Assembly: GCF_030704535.1 (NCBI RefSeq)
Contig: NC_081817.1
Location: forward strand, 28,211,001 to 28,275,000
Direction of reading: 5' to 3'
DNA from: Vitis vinifera
Lineage: Eukaryota > Streptophyta > Magnoliopsida > Vitales > Vitaceae
Length of the DNA stretch: 64,000 nt
The position numbers were made by a program, and so were the translations under genes. The notes below the pieces were generated by a model. The model saw only the letters and a list, made by a program, of their open reading frames with translations, searched no databases and had not been told where the DNA came from. Below are positions 22,191 through 37,119 of this stretch, piece by piece; the stretch's first letter is position 1, and each line of letters opens with the position of its first letter.

Positions 22191-22306
22191 TAGCTGCACA
22201 CTGAAAAATTGAAATAATATGGGTGTGTGTGTACGTGGGGGACCCTCCTAGCCGCACACTGAAAAATTGAAATAATATGGGCATGTGTGTACGTGGGGGA
22301 GAGGCA
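22191..22306. repeat. 58-bp tandem duplication
   Basis: TAGCTGCACACTG at 22191 and TAGCCGCACACTG at 22249 begin two near-identical 58-bp units, each ending in GTGTGTACGTGGGGGA. Confidence 0.85.
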
Positions 22307-25300
22307 CAAAATTTTCATCGTATCTATGACTAAATATCGACACGTTGAAAGGTTGAACTTGTTAATCTATAAACTTATTTAAAAACCTAAATTATTGAAT
22401 AAAATGATTGTCAAACAAAACCTAGTCCTTTTTAAGTTATTAAATAATTATGCACTAACAATATACATCCAGCTAGTTCAGATTAAAACCTTCATTGAAC
22501 TAAAATAAAAAGAACCTACCAATCCCTGGACGATACCTAGCAATTCACTTATGATTCCATTAGAAATTTGTGCATTTGATTATTATTATTATAGTGATGG
22601 ACTAATAATATAAACCAAACTGATTCGACTAAAACCCTAATAGAACTGAAATAGAGGACAAGACAATGGTACCTTAATGACAAGCAGCAATATGCCTAGA
22701 CAGTAGACTCAATGAAAACTTTTGCATTTGGATTTGGTTGTGACTATAGTGGGGAGTTCTTAAAAGGTGGAATTCCACCACCATTATAAGCAGTGACCTT
22801 TAATTATATACATATGGAATGTCTTCCTTTGTGCTACAAAATTTAAGTGCTTTTAGTTGGTAGACCAACTACTTTTTCCCGACGTGGGACGAGTAGGATT
22901 TCCAATACTTCACGCCTGCTATTGTAGTGCACTTGACATAATATTTTTCATTGCTTAAATATATAGATAACAATATACTAGTTCATCTTCATCTTAACAA
23001 TATTAATGAAAAAAATATGTTACATAAGAATAGTAAATCAATCCAAATTTATAATAACATTTACTAAATGATTTATCAATGTTGCATGCAATTTTGTTTT
23101 GTAGTTAACATTTGCTTCATATATATGATTTTATTAAAAATGTTTTTATGGATGAATTAATTAGGGTTTGCTTGGAAGTATGTGATTATGGGAAAGTTCA
23201 AATTTGCGTCTTCATATTAAAAAAATATTTTCTTATAAAAATTATACTTTTGATAACATTTAAAAAAATTAGATAACCTTGGACTATCATTTAGTACGTG
23301 CCTTTTATAAAAGTCATTTTTTATTTTTTTATCATCTAACATATGATAAAAAATATGGATAATCAAGATACAAGCTTAAAACATTTATGAGAATCACTCT
23401 AAATGAACCCTTAAAAATGAAAAGAATATAACCCAAAATAAATACTAATTATTTGTCAGTATCATTCAATATGTATATGATTTTATTTGGATGATTGTAT
23501 AAAGAAACTTGAGCACCAAAGCAAGTTGATTAGGAAAGAACAAATTAACATCAGTACTAAAAAGGTGCTCACATGCGATGATAAGGTAATTAATTGCTAC
23601 ACATGCAGTATGACATTTTTTTTTTCTGTCCTTTGATTTTTGAGAGGAACAAATTGGATGTACGTATTGAATTGGCAAAATCTATACTCAGATCTGCATA
23701 AGCATTTGTCTCCTCTTTTTCCCCGTGAAATCATATGTAATGGCTGCCCTCTTTCATACATTCCCTAGCACTTATGATTCAAGTTACTAATGATTTAAGA
23801 TTGAATATATCTCTTTTGTGTGGAAACCATCACACCATTTTGAGTTACAGATGTTGAGACTAGCTAGAGATTTTCCTCAAAGCTTCAACTGTTAATTAGC
23901 AGGCTGAGGCCAGAAGCTTCTAGAATTAATGATTGCTTTGATACCATGTTAATTTTTTTTTATTTGCTCTAATTTGATGCCTTGATGACAATATGGGAAT
24001 TTCTTCATTGTTGGAGAAAGCTTAATTTGAATTCAAGCTTTTAAATTTTGATTATGTTTCATTAGTTTTTATATTATAATCCATCGGTCTTTAATACTGA
24101 ACGGTATTTTTCAAGACCACATTAAGTTCCCTTAATTACATTTTATTAATATTATGATTTGTCTTTAGAGTACGGAACAACAAGCACTTTTCAATAATAC
24201 TCCTAATAGATTTCAATGAAACACGTATAAAGTAAGAATACAGATGAGATATATAATAAACATCATCTGAATACTAAGAATATGATCGAAAATACAAAAA
24301 GTATGATAAAATTCAAAAAACAAAGCCATTAAATATTTTTTAAAAAAATTGCTGAGCATGAAAAAAGGGATCAAAAGTAGGAACAAATGACCAAGTTATA
24401 ATTAACTCAAATAATACCTTTTTTCTCATTATCCCAAGCTTATATTATACCATCTTTTTAATATTTTAGAATTGTCATTCATCTTAACCTACTTCTTGAC
24501 AGTTAATTTCCTTATATAATTGCTTAAGATATTCTCTTGAAAATTCTAGGAAGCCCATCTACTTCCATGATCACCAAGGATTCATAGTTAGCATACAAGA
24601 GCTTGCATTAAACAATAAGTCTGAAATTAAGTATGCCCCATTCATCCCACTGCAATCTTTTAACTGGGTTCCATTTGTTGGAGGTCATGCATCACAGTAC
24701 AATATGATATTATCCCATGTGTTTCACTGTGCTTGGTGTATAAAATTGGAACTCAAAACTTTCACTTTGAATCTATTAATAGCCATCCAAATTAAGGTGA
24801 TGGAGCACCATGATGGAAATGTCGACATATTTATATATATAATATATACTAATTGCAAGCTTAGTGAAATATGATGTTAATTAGCAACAAATTAGTGTTT
24901 AGACCTCATAACTTTCTTTTCTAAACTTGTTGTACTCCACTAATATTGCTTTCTCCATCTTAAGCAACAAAGTATTATTTTAATTGTCATTTGCATGCAA
25001 CATGTATGAATTAACGGACGAAGACTCTCCAGAGTTATATATTGGTGTTTTCCACTAAATTTATTGGGGGATCCAATTGGATTAGTATAATGAGGCATGC
25101 ATATCCTTTCAAAAGGCAAGGATATTTTAATTGATCACCTTCTAATCATTTCTTTTTCTTAAGAAAATAAGTAACATCAATTCTTCTTTCTAATAAAGCG
25201 GTTTCATTAGAAATCCGGATAATACTTGTTAAAATAATAATAATAATTATCTTCAATGTATCTCATTTCTTAAATGATACTGTTTCACTCTTATCATCAG

Positions 25301-25694
25301 TGTCACCCATGTTCTAAGAATGTGGGAAGGCATGTTAGCCCACTCATGTTTATGACAAGACAAGTTTGATATTATAATTTATGTGGTCATTACGAACTTA
25401 TTGTCAAGTCAAGTGGAAGTATTAAAATTCTTAGTAATGGTTGATTGGGATTTTGATTTTAGCTTCATTTAATACTTTTGATTGTTGATTAGATGTTTAA
25501 TTTTGTAGTATGCTTTATGTTTGTTCTTGAATTATATGGCCATAGCATGGGTAAGACACACGACAGGAAGTTCAATAATAAATATTGAGTATGAGTGGCA
25601 ATTGAGTTGTCCCATTCAATAATTATATAACTGATATGATGGTATAAGGTTTTTTTTTTTTTTTTTAATCATGGTGTTGTAGAATTAATATTAA
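22307..25694. other. AT-rich intergenic DNA
   Basis: No supported gene, RNA gene or complete mobile element seen in this stretch. Confidence 0.5.
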
Positions 25695-25915
25695 GGTGGT
25701 GTTTGTTTTTTGACTGAATAGAAAAAACCAAAATATTTAGTTTTTTCTATTCAGTTACAAGTAACTTATTAACATCAATCAATATAATTAAACTAAACTT
25801 ATTAATAACAAGTTCACTTTAATTATGTTGGTTAATATCAACAAGGTACTTTTAACTAAATAGGAAAAACTAAATATTTTGACTTTTTCTATTCAACCAA
25901 AAAACAAACACCACC
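25695..25915. mobile_element. Tourist-like (PIF/Harbinger) MITE, copy 1
   Basis: 221 bp with inverted ends GGTGGTGTTTGTTTTTTG and CAAAAAACAAACACCACC, flanked by TAA on both sides (25692-25694 and 25916-25918). Long inverted arms contain TTTTTCTATTCA. The same family occurs at 35122 and 59200. The 3-bp TAA duplication fits PIF/Harbinger elements. No coding capacity. Confidence 0.85.
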
Positions 25916-25918
25916 TAA

Positions 25919-27296
25919 GTAGCTTTCTTAAAATGATCATGAGCTACATTTCAAAGTAACCATTTATAAACCCGGCCATCAATAATAATCGGAATACTTA
26001 TAAGCTTGAGGGAAGAGTAAGAGAATGATAATAGTGAGAGATGGGGCTTTTATATTTTATTTCTTTAAATTTCTTTGATTATTTTAATTAATTAACATTT
26101 CTTTGATTATTCCTTTAATTATAAAAGAATATATCCTAAGGGATCATACATATGAAAGAAAAATCAAAACCCTAGAACTTAATTATGAAATCAAGCTCGT
26201 CTAATCACCAATGTTGCCTTCTCCATGATAGGCATGGAAGTGTTATTTTAATTATCATTTTCATGCAATATCTATATATAAAATTAGATTCTCCAAGTTT
26301 ATTTATTATTATTTGCCACTAATTGAACTCGCTAGATTTACATTTCCGTCACACATCCTAGTACAAAAGAGGCCCTTAAATCCTTTCAAAAGGCACAATT
26401 ATATTTTTTTTGACTTTATTTAATATTATACATATAATGGGAGTACAAAAGGAGTACGACTTCAAAAAATCAAATAACTTGTTGAGTGAGTGGTGTATGA
26501 GTCCTTCCACTCAAATCATGTCAAAGGTGCTCATGCATTTCCTTTTTTGTTTTTCACAATAATATCTAATATTGTTTTCTTATCCATTTCAAGATGGTAA
26601 GGATATCGCTTTCGGTTCTTGTTGCACCTTAAGGATCAACACCCTTTTTGTCAATTCTTTTTATTTTTCTCTCTTTGTTGATTGATCTCGAAAACGTTTT
26701 ATTATATCATCGAGTTAATTTTATTTGTAAGTTTTGTACTTATAATTGGTTTCATTTCTTACATCGTAAATTTTGAGCAATGAAAGTATACTATTTTGAA
26801 TTAAGAAAAGATGATTTTTTTTTAAAAAAAATTTGTTACATACTTTAAGCTAATCTTATTTTTAAATACTATAATTAAGTTACTTTATTAAAGCATTGTT
26901 CAAGTGGGCTCTTCAAACCCTAAAAACACTGTTTAAAGATCAAATGCAATCTTTAGAATATAACAAGATTCAAACACATCATAGCAATAATTACTTCAAC
27001 TTTTTCGACTACTAGATGATGAAACTAAGCATTATTTTGAACAAGACTTAAATATTTTCAATTAGCATGTCTAATTATTTAAATTAAATAATTAAAAATT
27101 CCATTTATGGTGGGCATGAAAAGAAAAAATTACCATCTCTTGAAGCTTAATTATAGATGAAGCCCATTTCTAAATAAACAATGAAAAAAATGCATACACA
27201 ATGTAACAATATACATATACCCTTATAACTTAATTTGCCAACTCCACCATGGAAATATATATCTCACTTTGATTGAATTCAAAACTTTAGTGAATA
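25919..27296. other. AT-rich intergenic DNA
   Basis: Nothing recognised. This region lies downstream of the LEA_2-type gene on the minus strand. Confidence 0.5.
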
Positions 27297-29757
27297 CTAA
27301 GAAGTAACAGTGCAAGTGCTATTATATACTTGTGTTCCATGTCTTTTATCGTATGCCCTATTGAGGAATAGTAGACACTCAGCCTGGTGATGAAACTTAG
27401 GCACAATGAGGCTCCAAACAACCCGGAAACTTGACTTTAAGCTCACCCTAATGGCCAGTGGCAAGCCTTCCCCGGTCTCTAGCATGTCCTGCATGGCTCT
27501 TCCTGCACCATACATAGGCTTATTCCTCGTCCCCACGTATAATTGAAACTTTGATGAACCATGGCTTGGAGCATATAATTCTTGGCCCTATAAATTTAAA
27601 AGAAAAAAAGTGTATGAACTTATATAGAAGATGTTACAAAATTAAGGGTGCAATTTAAATAGGTTGGTTTGGGAACACCGAACAAAATTCAATATTTGGA
27701 CAAATTTGAGCAACCATTTCTAGTACTTTGAATTGGACTTAGGTTCAGTTTTCTTTACCCAAATTGAATTGGGGTTGTGCTCAACTTAAGGGTTTGGTCA
27801 ACCCCAATCCAATTTAATATTTTTATTTCTAATTGATATATATATAATTGTGTTCAATTGATATAAGACGATATGCATATCCTAAAATTTCATTTATAGT
27901 TGAACATGGTATATTTAGATATTATATCGGATGGGTACCATAATATATTTGTTTGGTTTATACAAAAAGTAAAAAATGAAATGAAAAACATATTTTATTT
28001 CAATATTTGATATTTGATATTTGTTATTAAAAAGTATAAAATAGCTTTTATATTGAATATTATTGAAAATTTTTTTTATAGTTTATCATTTAGCAAGTAA
28101 TTTTTAAATTTTTTGTTAATAATATTCATGATTAAAACTTTAAATTTTATAGAAAAAAAACATTATATTACAATGTTGTTAAACATATAAAAACATATTA
28201 TATATATATATATATATATATATTAAATATTATATTAAATAACACATATATTAATATTATTTTATGTTGTATTTTATACACGTTTTTTTAAAACTATAGT
28301 TTTAATTCTTTAATTAAATTTTTTTGTTTTAAAAAATAAGTAATAAAAAATTTATAAAAAAAATAGAAGAATAAATTTTGGAGATATTAAATAATATATT
28401 CTACCATCTACCATATTTGATTGAATATGAAATATAATAAATGACAAAATAACTTGTCCTATATATCATTTTCAATCAAATATTACATATAACATGTTAT
28501 CTCATCTCTTATCATATATTATTCTATATCCAATTAGTCCAAGATGATCTATATATAACAATATTTATTTTGTATGTTTTTAATTGATTTAAAGAAAAAA
28601 ATCAAATTTGAGTATATTATATATTATTTAAAGTTTATATAAAAGTGATAGATATATCTTCCGTTTTATTATTATATTCAAATATAATGCTACTTATTCA
28701 TTAAAATTTAGTATAAAAGTATCAAAATAAAGATTAAAAAAAATATAATCACGGGAAAATTCAACTCATCCTAACTTAACTCCAATTTGATTAGTAAGAC
28801 ATGATCAACTAACTCAAGCAACCCAAACTTGAAAAAAATGAAGTTTAGCTAAACTTGAGTTAAATGTTTTAAGTTAGAGATCCAAATTATGTTAGATTTG
28901 CATTGAGTATTACTTCATTTGAATTACGTGAGAATTAGACACCAACTTAATACAACCCACTCATCTTGTAGCCCTAGATAAAAGTAGCATCATATCATAT
29001 CAAGAAAGTGAGTGTCTCACATGTGAAGTTGCGAAAGGATGGTGATCAAAGGATATTTCCACGAGTGGAGGGTGAATGTGAAGGCCAAAGAGCTTGGACT
29101 TGTTGTCTACCATTAGGGCCATGGAGCAATTGCAAGTGAGGATCTTAGTGGTAACACCCGAGGCATCCACGCCCTCTCCTAGGCCAAATTGGCGAATGCC
29201 AGTCATCTGCAACCGACACTTAACATCAAATCACCAAGAAACCCAAAAATAAAAATAAAAATGAAATAAATAAATAAATTGAATCATACTATTTAAATTT
29301 TCCATGTGGTTATTTTTGTTACTCCTAGTACAAAACTGTAGTGAGTTCTAAGCATATGATCAAAATTCACCTGCAATTTCTCCCTTAAAACTTGATGTGA
29401 CACAAAGTCATAAGGGTATGTTTGGCACTAGATAATATCAAGTGATGAATGGACAATGTTTTAATGCTCAACGATGAGGAATGGATTTATACAATACCAC
29501 CGAGGATATCTCATAATCATTAGATGTTAGTGGCTTTTATCTCTATATAGTGATCACTCCATTGCCACCATCATGGTTGCAATAGCTTTAGGAAACACAT
29601 GGACGGTTGTCATAAATCATTAAAGAGCATGATATACATTATGTTTGAGATCAGAATTGATAGTTCAATATAATTTTAGAATCTTATTTTGTAGGAGGTC
29701 ATGAACTCAAAAGAGAGTATTTGTGATTTGTTTATTTGTTTGTCTCTTGATATGTGA

Positions 29758-29832
<75 letters not shown>

Positions 29833-31680
29833 AATTTTCAAAATAATATTGATAATTTTATGGGGTTTTTAAGATTGTGATGACACCATTGTTGGTTTAA
29901 AACAAAAGTAATAAGAATATTGATAGGTTAACGAAGTTTCAAATTCTTATTTAGCAAAAGTATTATTGTACCCAAAAGAGGCCATTTTTTATTCATTGTC
30001 GGCAAGCTTGTTTGTCTCTCCACATACCGGTATAGGATGGCTAGTGAGAATATACACAAACACCATTTTCGAATATGTTGATAGTTTTATGAGTTGTGAT
30101 ATGACACCATTGTTGGTTTGAAATAAAGGTAATAAAGTCGGCATCAAAGTGTGAAAGAATGTTAGACAAGCTCACTTTCAATAATAATAGGAGTTGGGTT
30201 ATTGTAAGGGCCAAATTTATTCCAAACTTGGACAAGGTGGGATCTTTTGCTCAGGCCTATTTTCAAGGCCTCCCTCTTTGGATTTTAAGCGAAATCAGCC
30301 CAATTGGGAACAATTTTTTGGGCATGGATTTACGAGAGCTTGTGGGTGTGGCTTGTCTAATATGTGAGTGTAATTGGGCTGAGGTAGGGATGGTCTTATA
30401 GACTACCATTTTTGTCATCTAAGAAGGTTTGGGTAAGCCATGCAAGTTTGATATATATTATTAGTCCACTAGATTTTAGTTAAAATAATGATTTCAAGAT
30501 CTTGATTTCCTTCTTTGTTAAGGTCAATGTGTAACACATATGGGTGTTACTTGTTAGGATGTTAGTCCAAGTCAATTTAATTTCGGTACATTAATAGGTC
30601 GGTCGGACCCTCTTGGCTTGGGTATGGGCTAGGCTTCCATTGACCTTAACTTAGCCTAAGCAAATCTTCAGGCCTAGACCAAATTCTCTCCCTAATTTAT
30701 TATCTAACATTATTCATTGTACAATATCTAAAGCTTTTAGCTCAAATTAATTGGTCTAAGTCTATAAACACCACCTCTTTTTTAACCACGGTATTGTCGA
30801 TCCATTATATCACCTTGTGGCACACTCATCACTATATATATATATGAATTGTTAAAAATCAATAGCACTTAAAATTGGCATGGGAAATGATAATTAAAAT
30901 AAAATGAAAATAGAGGTAAATCACAATACTGCCTAGAAAAAGATCAATTAAAATGTCCGCCATAATCATCAAAGTTAGGTTTAATTATTTTTATTCTCAT
31001 TCCTCGTTCTAATTAATGTTTCAAATGTAACCTAAAAGTAATATACACCATGAGAAAAAAAAAAAAAGGAAGGAAGAAGATGAGATATGTACCTTGATGG
31101 ACATCATGGGCGGAGGTGGCTTAGTAGCAATGCAAAAAACAAGCAATGCAGCTCCCAAGCTCACCATCAACCTCCAACTTATCTGCAAGCAAATCCACAA
31201 ACATGAAGATGAAGTCCTAAAAGAGAAGTATCTCCACCACCCACCACCACCACTTTTTGAAGAAAACGATGATCTTCCATAATAATACTCCTCTTCCTCA
31301 TCATCCCCACCACCACCCTCCTCCCCGCCCCCATCAACCTCCATGCCTACACTCATCCTCCTCCTATTCTCCCCATTCTCCCCATTCTCCGTCCCCGTTC
31401 CCTGGCTCTGGGCATCATACAGTACTATCTTCTTCTCATGCAAAAACGAGTTATTCGATCCCCGTGATGACGACGAGTATCGCGAGAGGTAGCTGAATCT
31501 ATTGACTTCTTGGCTGGTGTTTGTGGGGTTGTTCATGAAGGTTTCTGATCGAAGAGGGGAGTGGCATGTTGAGAGGTTGTTTTGGCAGTCAGCACTGTTG
31601 GCTCTGGAGAGGGTGGATGGGCTTTGTACATAGTATGCGCAAGGATAAGCGTGGAAGAGAGCTTGGTCTTCTCCTTCCAT
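27297..31680 (-). CDS. LEA_2/NHL-type single-pass membrane protein
   Basis: Three exons on the minus strand (31680-31093, 29206-29021, 27587-27297), all in phase 0, give 354 residues. Residues 1-166 form a serine-rich, then acidic cytosolic part that begins MEGEDQALFHAYPCAYYVQSPS. The YYVQSPS motif is typical of the plant group that includes Arabidopsis At1g45688. A hydrophobic segment (about 167-184, MVSLGAALLVFCI) is followed by KPPPP and a LEA_2-like beta-rich domain containing KILTCNCSMALMVDNKSKLFG and ending YNSTCTVTS. Members of this group are plant membrane or wall-associated proteins of largely unknown function. Intron 1 is about 1.9 kb and holds a long AT microsatellite. The start is the first ATG of an open frame that fits the family N-terminus. 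Confidence 0.88.
29762..29829. repeat. (AT)n microsatellite
   Basis: An uninterrupted 68-base AT dinucleotide run in intron 1 of the LEA_2-type gene. Confidence 0.97.
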
Positions 31681-31846
31681 GGGGTCTGTGTAGAGACAGT
31701 GATGGGGAGTGGATTTTCTCTCTACATGGGAAAGGGGCTTTGGAGGGGGGTTTTAAACTAGGAAAAAGAGACGTTTGCTTTTTTGGAATTAGAGTGTTGA
31801 GACTTGGGAGGTTGGCTTGGCTGCCATTGCTTGGTTTATGAGCCAT

Positions 31847-34800
31847 GTATCATGGAGGTGTGTCCCCCACTTTTTGGGGCACTGTGCCATTGGGCCTTAT
31901 TCAAATGAAAATTACCATTCTATTGCCAAAAATGGCATGTTATTAATTCTGCCTCGTATCGAGGTTTTAAGAATTAATTAGTTAAAATAAATGAAATAAT
32001 TTTTAAATTTGTTAACGTAATGTTTTTCCATATTTTTTATTTTCATTTGAAAAGAATTTTTTATATAAATATATTTTATTATTTAAGGTGTACGTAGATG
32101 ATCTAAACCATTAAATAAAAATATAAAAACTAAGAGTTATAAAAGAAAAATAATACCTAAATACAAAGAAATAAAATTTAATACAAAATACCCAAGAAGA
32201 AAATACATTTTCCATCTCATTATTGAGATTTCTTCATCAATTTCTTATGAAAATCTTAACACAATACCCTAAAAGATACTATTAGATACTTAGGGCGGCT
32301 TTAGTTTAAAAATAATTAACAATGTTCCAAAAAATTACATATTAAATTAAGCCAACCAATGAAAATATTTAGGTTTTTTTGGGGGGGTTTTATAATTAAA
32401 TAATGTACAATTCTCCCCTTCTAAGAACATAAAAAGAAAGGCTTCAAAGACCAAAGTCAACAGCCAAAACCAAGCCAGTCCAAGCTTCAAAAATCTCATC
32501 CTTGGATTGCGGAAGAGCCTATATATTCTCTCTAAGTCCTTAGCATCACTTTACACCGAATTGTCCCTATTTTTTTGGATCCTATGAATGATAACAAAGT
32601 AAGCACGCTTTACCCATACCTTTTCCCCCTTTTATCTGTCTTTTATTCTTTTGATTTGAATATGGAGCAAATCTTAGCCAATATATGAGAGAGAAATGTG
32701 TTTTTAATTACAAAAAGTAGTACTATACTTAGTGCATACCCATGCTTGTCTTAACCACATCTCACATCGGGATTCATTAACCCTAACCCATTTTTTTTTT
32801 ACTTTTTTTTTTGTTTTAATATTTAACACAATTTATATATGATTATTAATGGGTTTAAATCTTTTTTGTTGATTTTATAATAAAACATTAATATCATTAT
32901 TCCTAATTAGAAAAAATGATTTTCGATTGTCTGAAATAAGGAGAATGACCAATTTTTTTTACAAAAATATATTTCATCGAGTTTTTTTTATGCCCATTAC
33001 TTTCAAAAAATAAGGCACACACACAAAAGATATTTTTGTCCAATATTGCTTTTATAAAATGAAGATTATTTTAGCCTCTTAATCTAAGTATTTCTGTTTT
33101 AAAAGATAAATTATGGTTAGAAAATATGTTGCTTTAACATAATATTAAAGGTCTTGATTTTAAGAATTAAATTGAGGAAATAAAAAAAAAAATTGCTTGC
33201 TTTTGAAGGGATGATGGATTGATGTAGAAAAATGGGCAAATATGTGGGCATCATGATTGAAGGTAATAGTGAGAACATTGAGAAATATCTAATGGAAGTA
33301 GCTTTTGCTTTTATACCAAGGCATTATGAATAGCACTTATGTTCCTTCTCATCATCATCATATACAATTCCTTTTCTTTTTTCTTTTTTATTTGAGGGCA
33401 TCTTGGATCTTACATTTCTATACTAGTATGCATTGCCCTTTCACATGAAGTAACTTCTACTATTCAACGGATGTTTTCCTAGGTTTACTAGAGTACATAT
33501 ATATATATATATAATATATACACATGAGTACTTATCAATCACTCAATTCTATGTCAAATGATTCTTGCAATAATATTTGAATAAACTTAGATATATCATT
33601 GGAGATATTAATTAGGTCTTTTTGTAGTATTTTTTTTTAAAAAATAAATAAATTATGAGATGTTATATCATATATGTTGATTTTATATGGTAGATTGTCA
33701 TCATTTTTTTTTCTCCAAATTTTAAATAATAAACAATTATAAATACAAATTTATAAAAACATATTTCTTTAGTTAATACTTTTAAATTAAATTAATTTCT
33801 TGGGCTTCTTGATATGGGTACCTTTGAGGATAAGGGAAGTCAAAATGAGTTCATAGTGGCCATAGAGAAATTATGACAATGAGCTTAGATTTTAGCTTAT
33901 AGTTTTTGGTTGATATTCATGAAAGTTAATTCTTTGTAACAAAAGTGATTTTTTAAATTTTATCCTAATGTTGATCACAACTATACATAGTAAGATAATT
34001 AATAATTAAATATTTTAGGAAAGGAAATAAAAGAAAAAGGAATTAAAATGTGAAAGAAAGAGAATAAAAAAAATTATAATAATTTTTTATATTAAAATGC
34101 TTATAACACTAATAGAAAAGGAACAAGAAAGAAATTGATTTCTTTGAAGAATTTATCAATAGTTAAGAAAACAAAATGAAATATATAGTTTTACATAACA
34201 CTTTTATATAAATAAATAAATAATGGATTTATAATTATTTAAATTAAAAGACATTAAAAACAAATTGATGTCAAAAAAAAAACAAAAAACATTTCTTAAA
34301 TTTATTGCAATTGTTCTTTAATAATGTCATTCAATTAAATAGATTTTGAGTATGAAAATTTCTTCTACTTAACTTTAATTATCGTATCTTTTTTTTTTTT
34401 ATCAGTCAAGGATTGTAAATTAAAGAGTATATTAAATGATTGAGCATCATAGTAAAAGTTATTTCTTGAATTTATTATAATTTTTTGGATAAAAAAAAAT
34501 CTTTTTGACATTTAATTAATTTATTCTCTTTTTAATCACATGACAAATAATATGAATCAAGTGATCAAATAGACCAATTAATGATGTATTTTATTATACA
34601 CAATTGAAACACCAAAACATCATCACAAGCTTTTGTCCCACAACATGATTTAGAATTAATAATAAATTAATTTTTTTTAGAAGAAAGATGATATTTTCTA
34701 GAAAGCATCTACTCACCTTATCCCTTATGTCATTATTTACATTGATTAATTCCAACAATATCATGAGAAATTTGAGCATGCCACTACTTATGAACGTCAT

Positions 34801-35118
34801 CAAGACCATAATAAATAAACTAATATATAAGATAAAGATAATCAATTGAGTTCTCTACCAGAATTCACACTATCAAAAGTCACTATGGATCTTCATACAC
34901 AAAATTCCTTATTTATATAGAAAATCTCCACAAACTTTATCCTAACAATTATTATTATTAAAGAGGACAAAATTTCCATCAAACATCTTTACTATCATCA
35001 ATTAGTAAAAAACTCTTATTTTGAATCAAATTTCTGAGTTAAATTGTTGTTATTAATAAATGACTCATCCATTTTATATTTTAATCAATTTTCTTACACT
35101 CATCGCTTAAAACAAGAC
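31847..35118. other. Upstream of the LEA_2-type gene, AT-rich
   Basis: No gene seen. The first few hundred bases presumably hold the promoter of the LEA_2-type gene, but I could not identify a convincing TATA box. Poly-A/T runs and short (AT)n tracts occur at about 33500. Confidence 0.45.
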
Positions 35119-35121
35119 TAA

Positions 35122-35345
35122 GGTGGTGTTTGTTTTTTGGCTGAATAGAAAAAGTCAAATATTTTGGTTTTTTCTATTCAACTAAAAGTAACATATTGAC
35201 ATCATCTAACATAAATAAAATGAACTTATTATCAATAAGTTCAGTTTAATTATATTAAATGATGACAAAAAGTTACTTTTAACTTAATAGAAAAAGCCAA
35301 AATATTTGGTTTTTTTCTATATTCAATCAAAAAACAAACACCACC
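35122..35345. mobile_element. Tourist-like (PIF/Harbinger) MITE, copy 2
   Basis: Same family as 25695-25915: ends GGTGGTGTTTGTTTTTTGG and AAAAAACAAACACCACC, with TAA on both sides (35119-35121 and 35346-35348). Internal inverted arms carry TTTCTATTCAA. Confidence 0.85.
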
Positions 35346-35474
35346 TAAGAGAGTAAGAGTTTTCATTATGTTTTTATACTAATTTTTTTTTTCTAATTTT
35401 TCTAAATTTGGATCATCTCACAAGTACTCAGAGGGTGTGAGCATTCCCTATTCTAATCCTCATGTTATAGTAAT

Positions 35475-36004
35475 CACTACAAGATAATAGGTTTATAGGT
35501 ACAGCCTTTGGTAGCAATATTTAAAGACTAAAAAAAAAAAAGGTATGACCATAAGATATGAGAGCAGATATAAAAGACTACGACAAAGCGTAATTATAGG
35601 TGATACAGATCAATCCTATAATTGCGATCACGGGATAAAAATCATAAAACGCAACTATTTATTCTAGAGGCTATAGTCGTAGCTACATTTATAAAAAACA
35701 ATATTTATAACTTTATTGACAACGGTGGCTAAAGATTTATATCATCCCTTTGGACTTGTCTAACCACCCCCAGCTAAATTAAAAGACCTTTTAGTAGTTT
35801 TAGAATTGACCACCCTTTTAGTTTTAGAATAAATGTGACCATGGGTATAGCCTCAAGTTGTGATTTTTTCTGGTGGCCGCAACTATAGGATTTATCTATG
35901 CCACTATAGTCAAGCTTTGTTGTGGCATCTTATATTTGCTCTTATGTCTTATAGCCATGTCTTTTTGAGTCTTTGGCCAGCTATAAACCTATTATCTTGT
36001 AATG
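35475..36004. mobile_element. Small CACTA-like element (530 bp)
   Basis: The left end CACTACAAGATAATAGG and right end CCTATTATCTTGTAATG are inverted, and the match continues inward through GTTTATAG. CACTACAAG is the typical terminus of plant CACTA elements; the last bases of the right end carry one change (AATG for AGTG). The interior lacks a transposase. The expected 3-bp target duplication is not evident. Confidence 0.72.
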
Positions 36005-37119
36005 ATGAAATTAACCCTATAAATATTGATTTATGACAATAGATCAATGCATATCCATTCTAAAACCCTAGCATTCTTCTCTTGTAAAATATTAATTTTA
36101 ATTTAATAGAATCAATTCTTGTAAGGTTAAAAGTATTTTTCTTGATGTTTGAAAGTGTTTTTCTTATAAAATTAGACGTTCAATAAAATTTTAAAAATTC
36201 AAAGAATTAGTTTAAATAATTTTTTCAATATTACTTGGTAGAGCTTCTTCCAAAAAATAGAAAAAGAAAAAAGGAAGTTGTGTATTTAATTACCAAAAAC
36301 AATTTTAACATACTTTCCATTTCTATCAAAAGACTAACAGACCTTTAAAAAAAAAAAAGTTACCAATAAATTGTTGTAAATTCAAAACACATTTATGACA
36401 ATCACTTTCAAATCAACACCATAAAATGTCTTTACTAATGCTATGTAATGTGCTTGTGCAAGTTATCAACAAGCTCAAAAAGAACCTTATCTAGCCCAAT
36501 TTCCTATCATGCATGCATCTTCAACATCAGGCTGAGTATGACTCCAAACCCTAAAATTTTCATTTTTTTAAAAAACCTCTCAATTTCATATTTAAATTTT
36601 CTTCCTTGACTTTCTAACCTAATACCTAATTTTGAGAATTTAATTTACAAATTTTCAAGCACCTTTTTAATTCACAAAATCAGGATTAAACTCATGGATA
36701 TATCAACTAAAAAAGACAGTACATCAATAAGATTTTTCTTTGATTTTGTTTATGAAAAATGGATTGGGATGGGAGAAATTCAACTTTATATATTCAAGCA
36801 CCTATACAAACCTTATTATACTTCTACTTGTTGGGATCATTTTTAACTTTTAAGAGTAGAAGTAGAAATTGAAACAATTAATTTCATTATGCTATTTTTT
36901 ATGTTTAAAAATCATATTTTAAAAATTCTTTTATTGGAAAATGAAGGTAATTTTAAAATGAAAAATTTAAGTGTTGTTTGGATGTATTTTATGTTTTTAT
37001 TTTTTTTTTTAAAAAATAACAATAATTTTTTTTATAAAATATAGGAACATTTATATATTTTATTTAAAAAATAATAGTTTTTAAAAATCATTTTTACAAA
37101 AATGAAATATTAGAAATGT
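36005..37119. other. AT-rich intergenic DNA
   Basis: No supported feature. Poly-T/A tracts increase towards the retrotransposon boundary. Confidence 0.45.

Noticed and set aside
21868-22284. 138-codon minus-strand frame
   Set aside because: Spans a 58-bp tandem duplication and is dominated by F/L/S; no known family.
30159-30401. 80-codon plus-strand frame in LEA_2 intron 1
   Set aside because: No convincing domain; probably part of an old retroelement, but not enough motif to name it.
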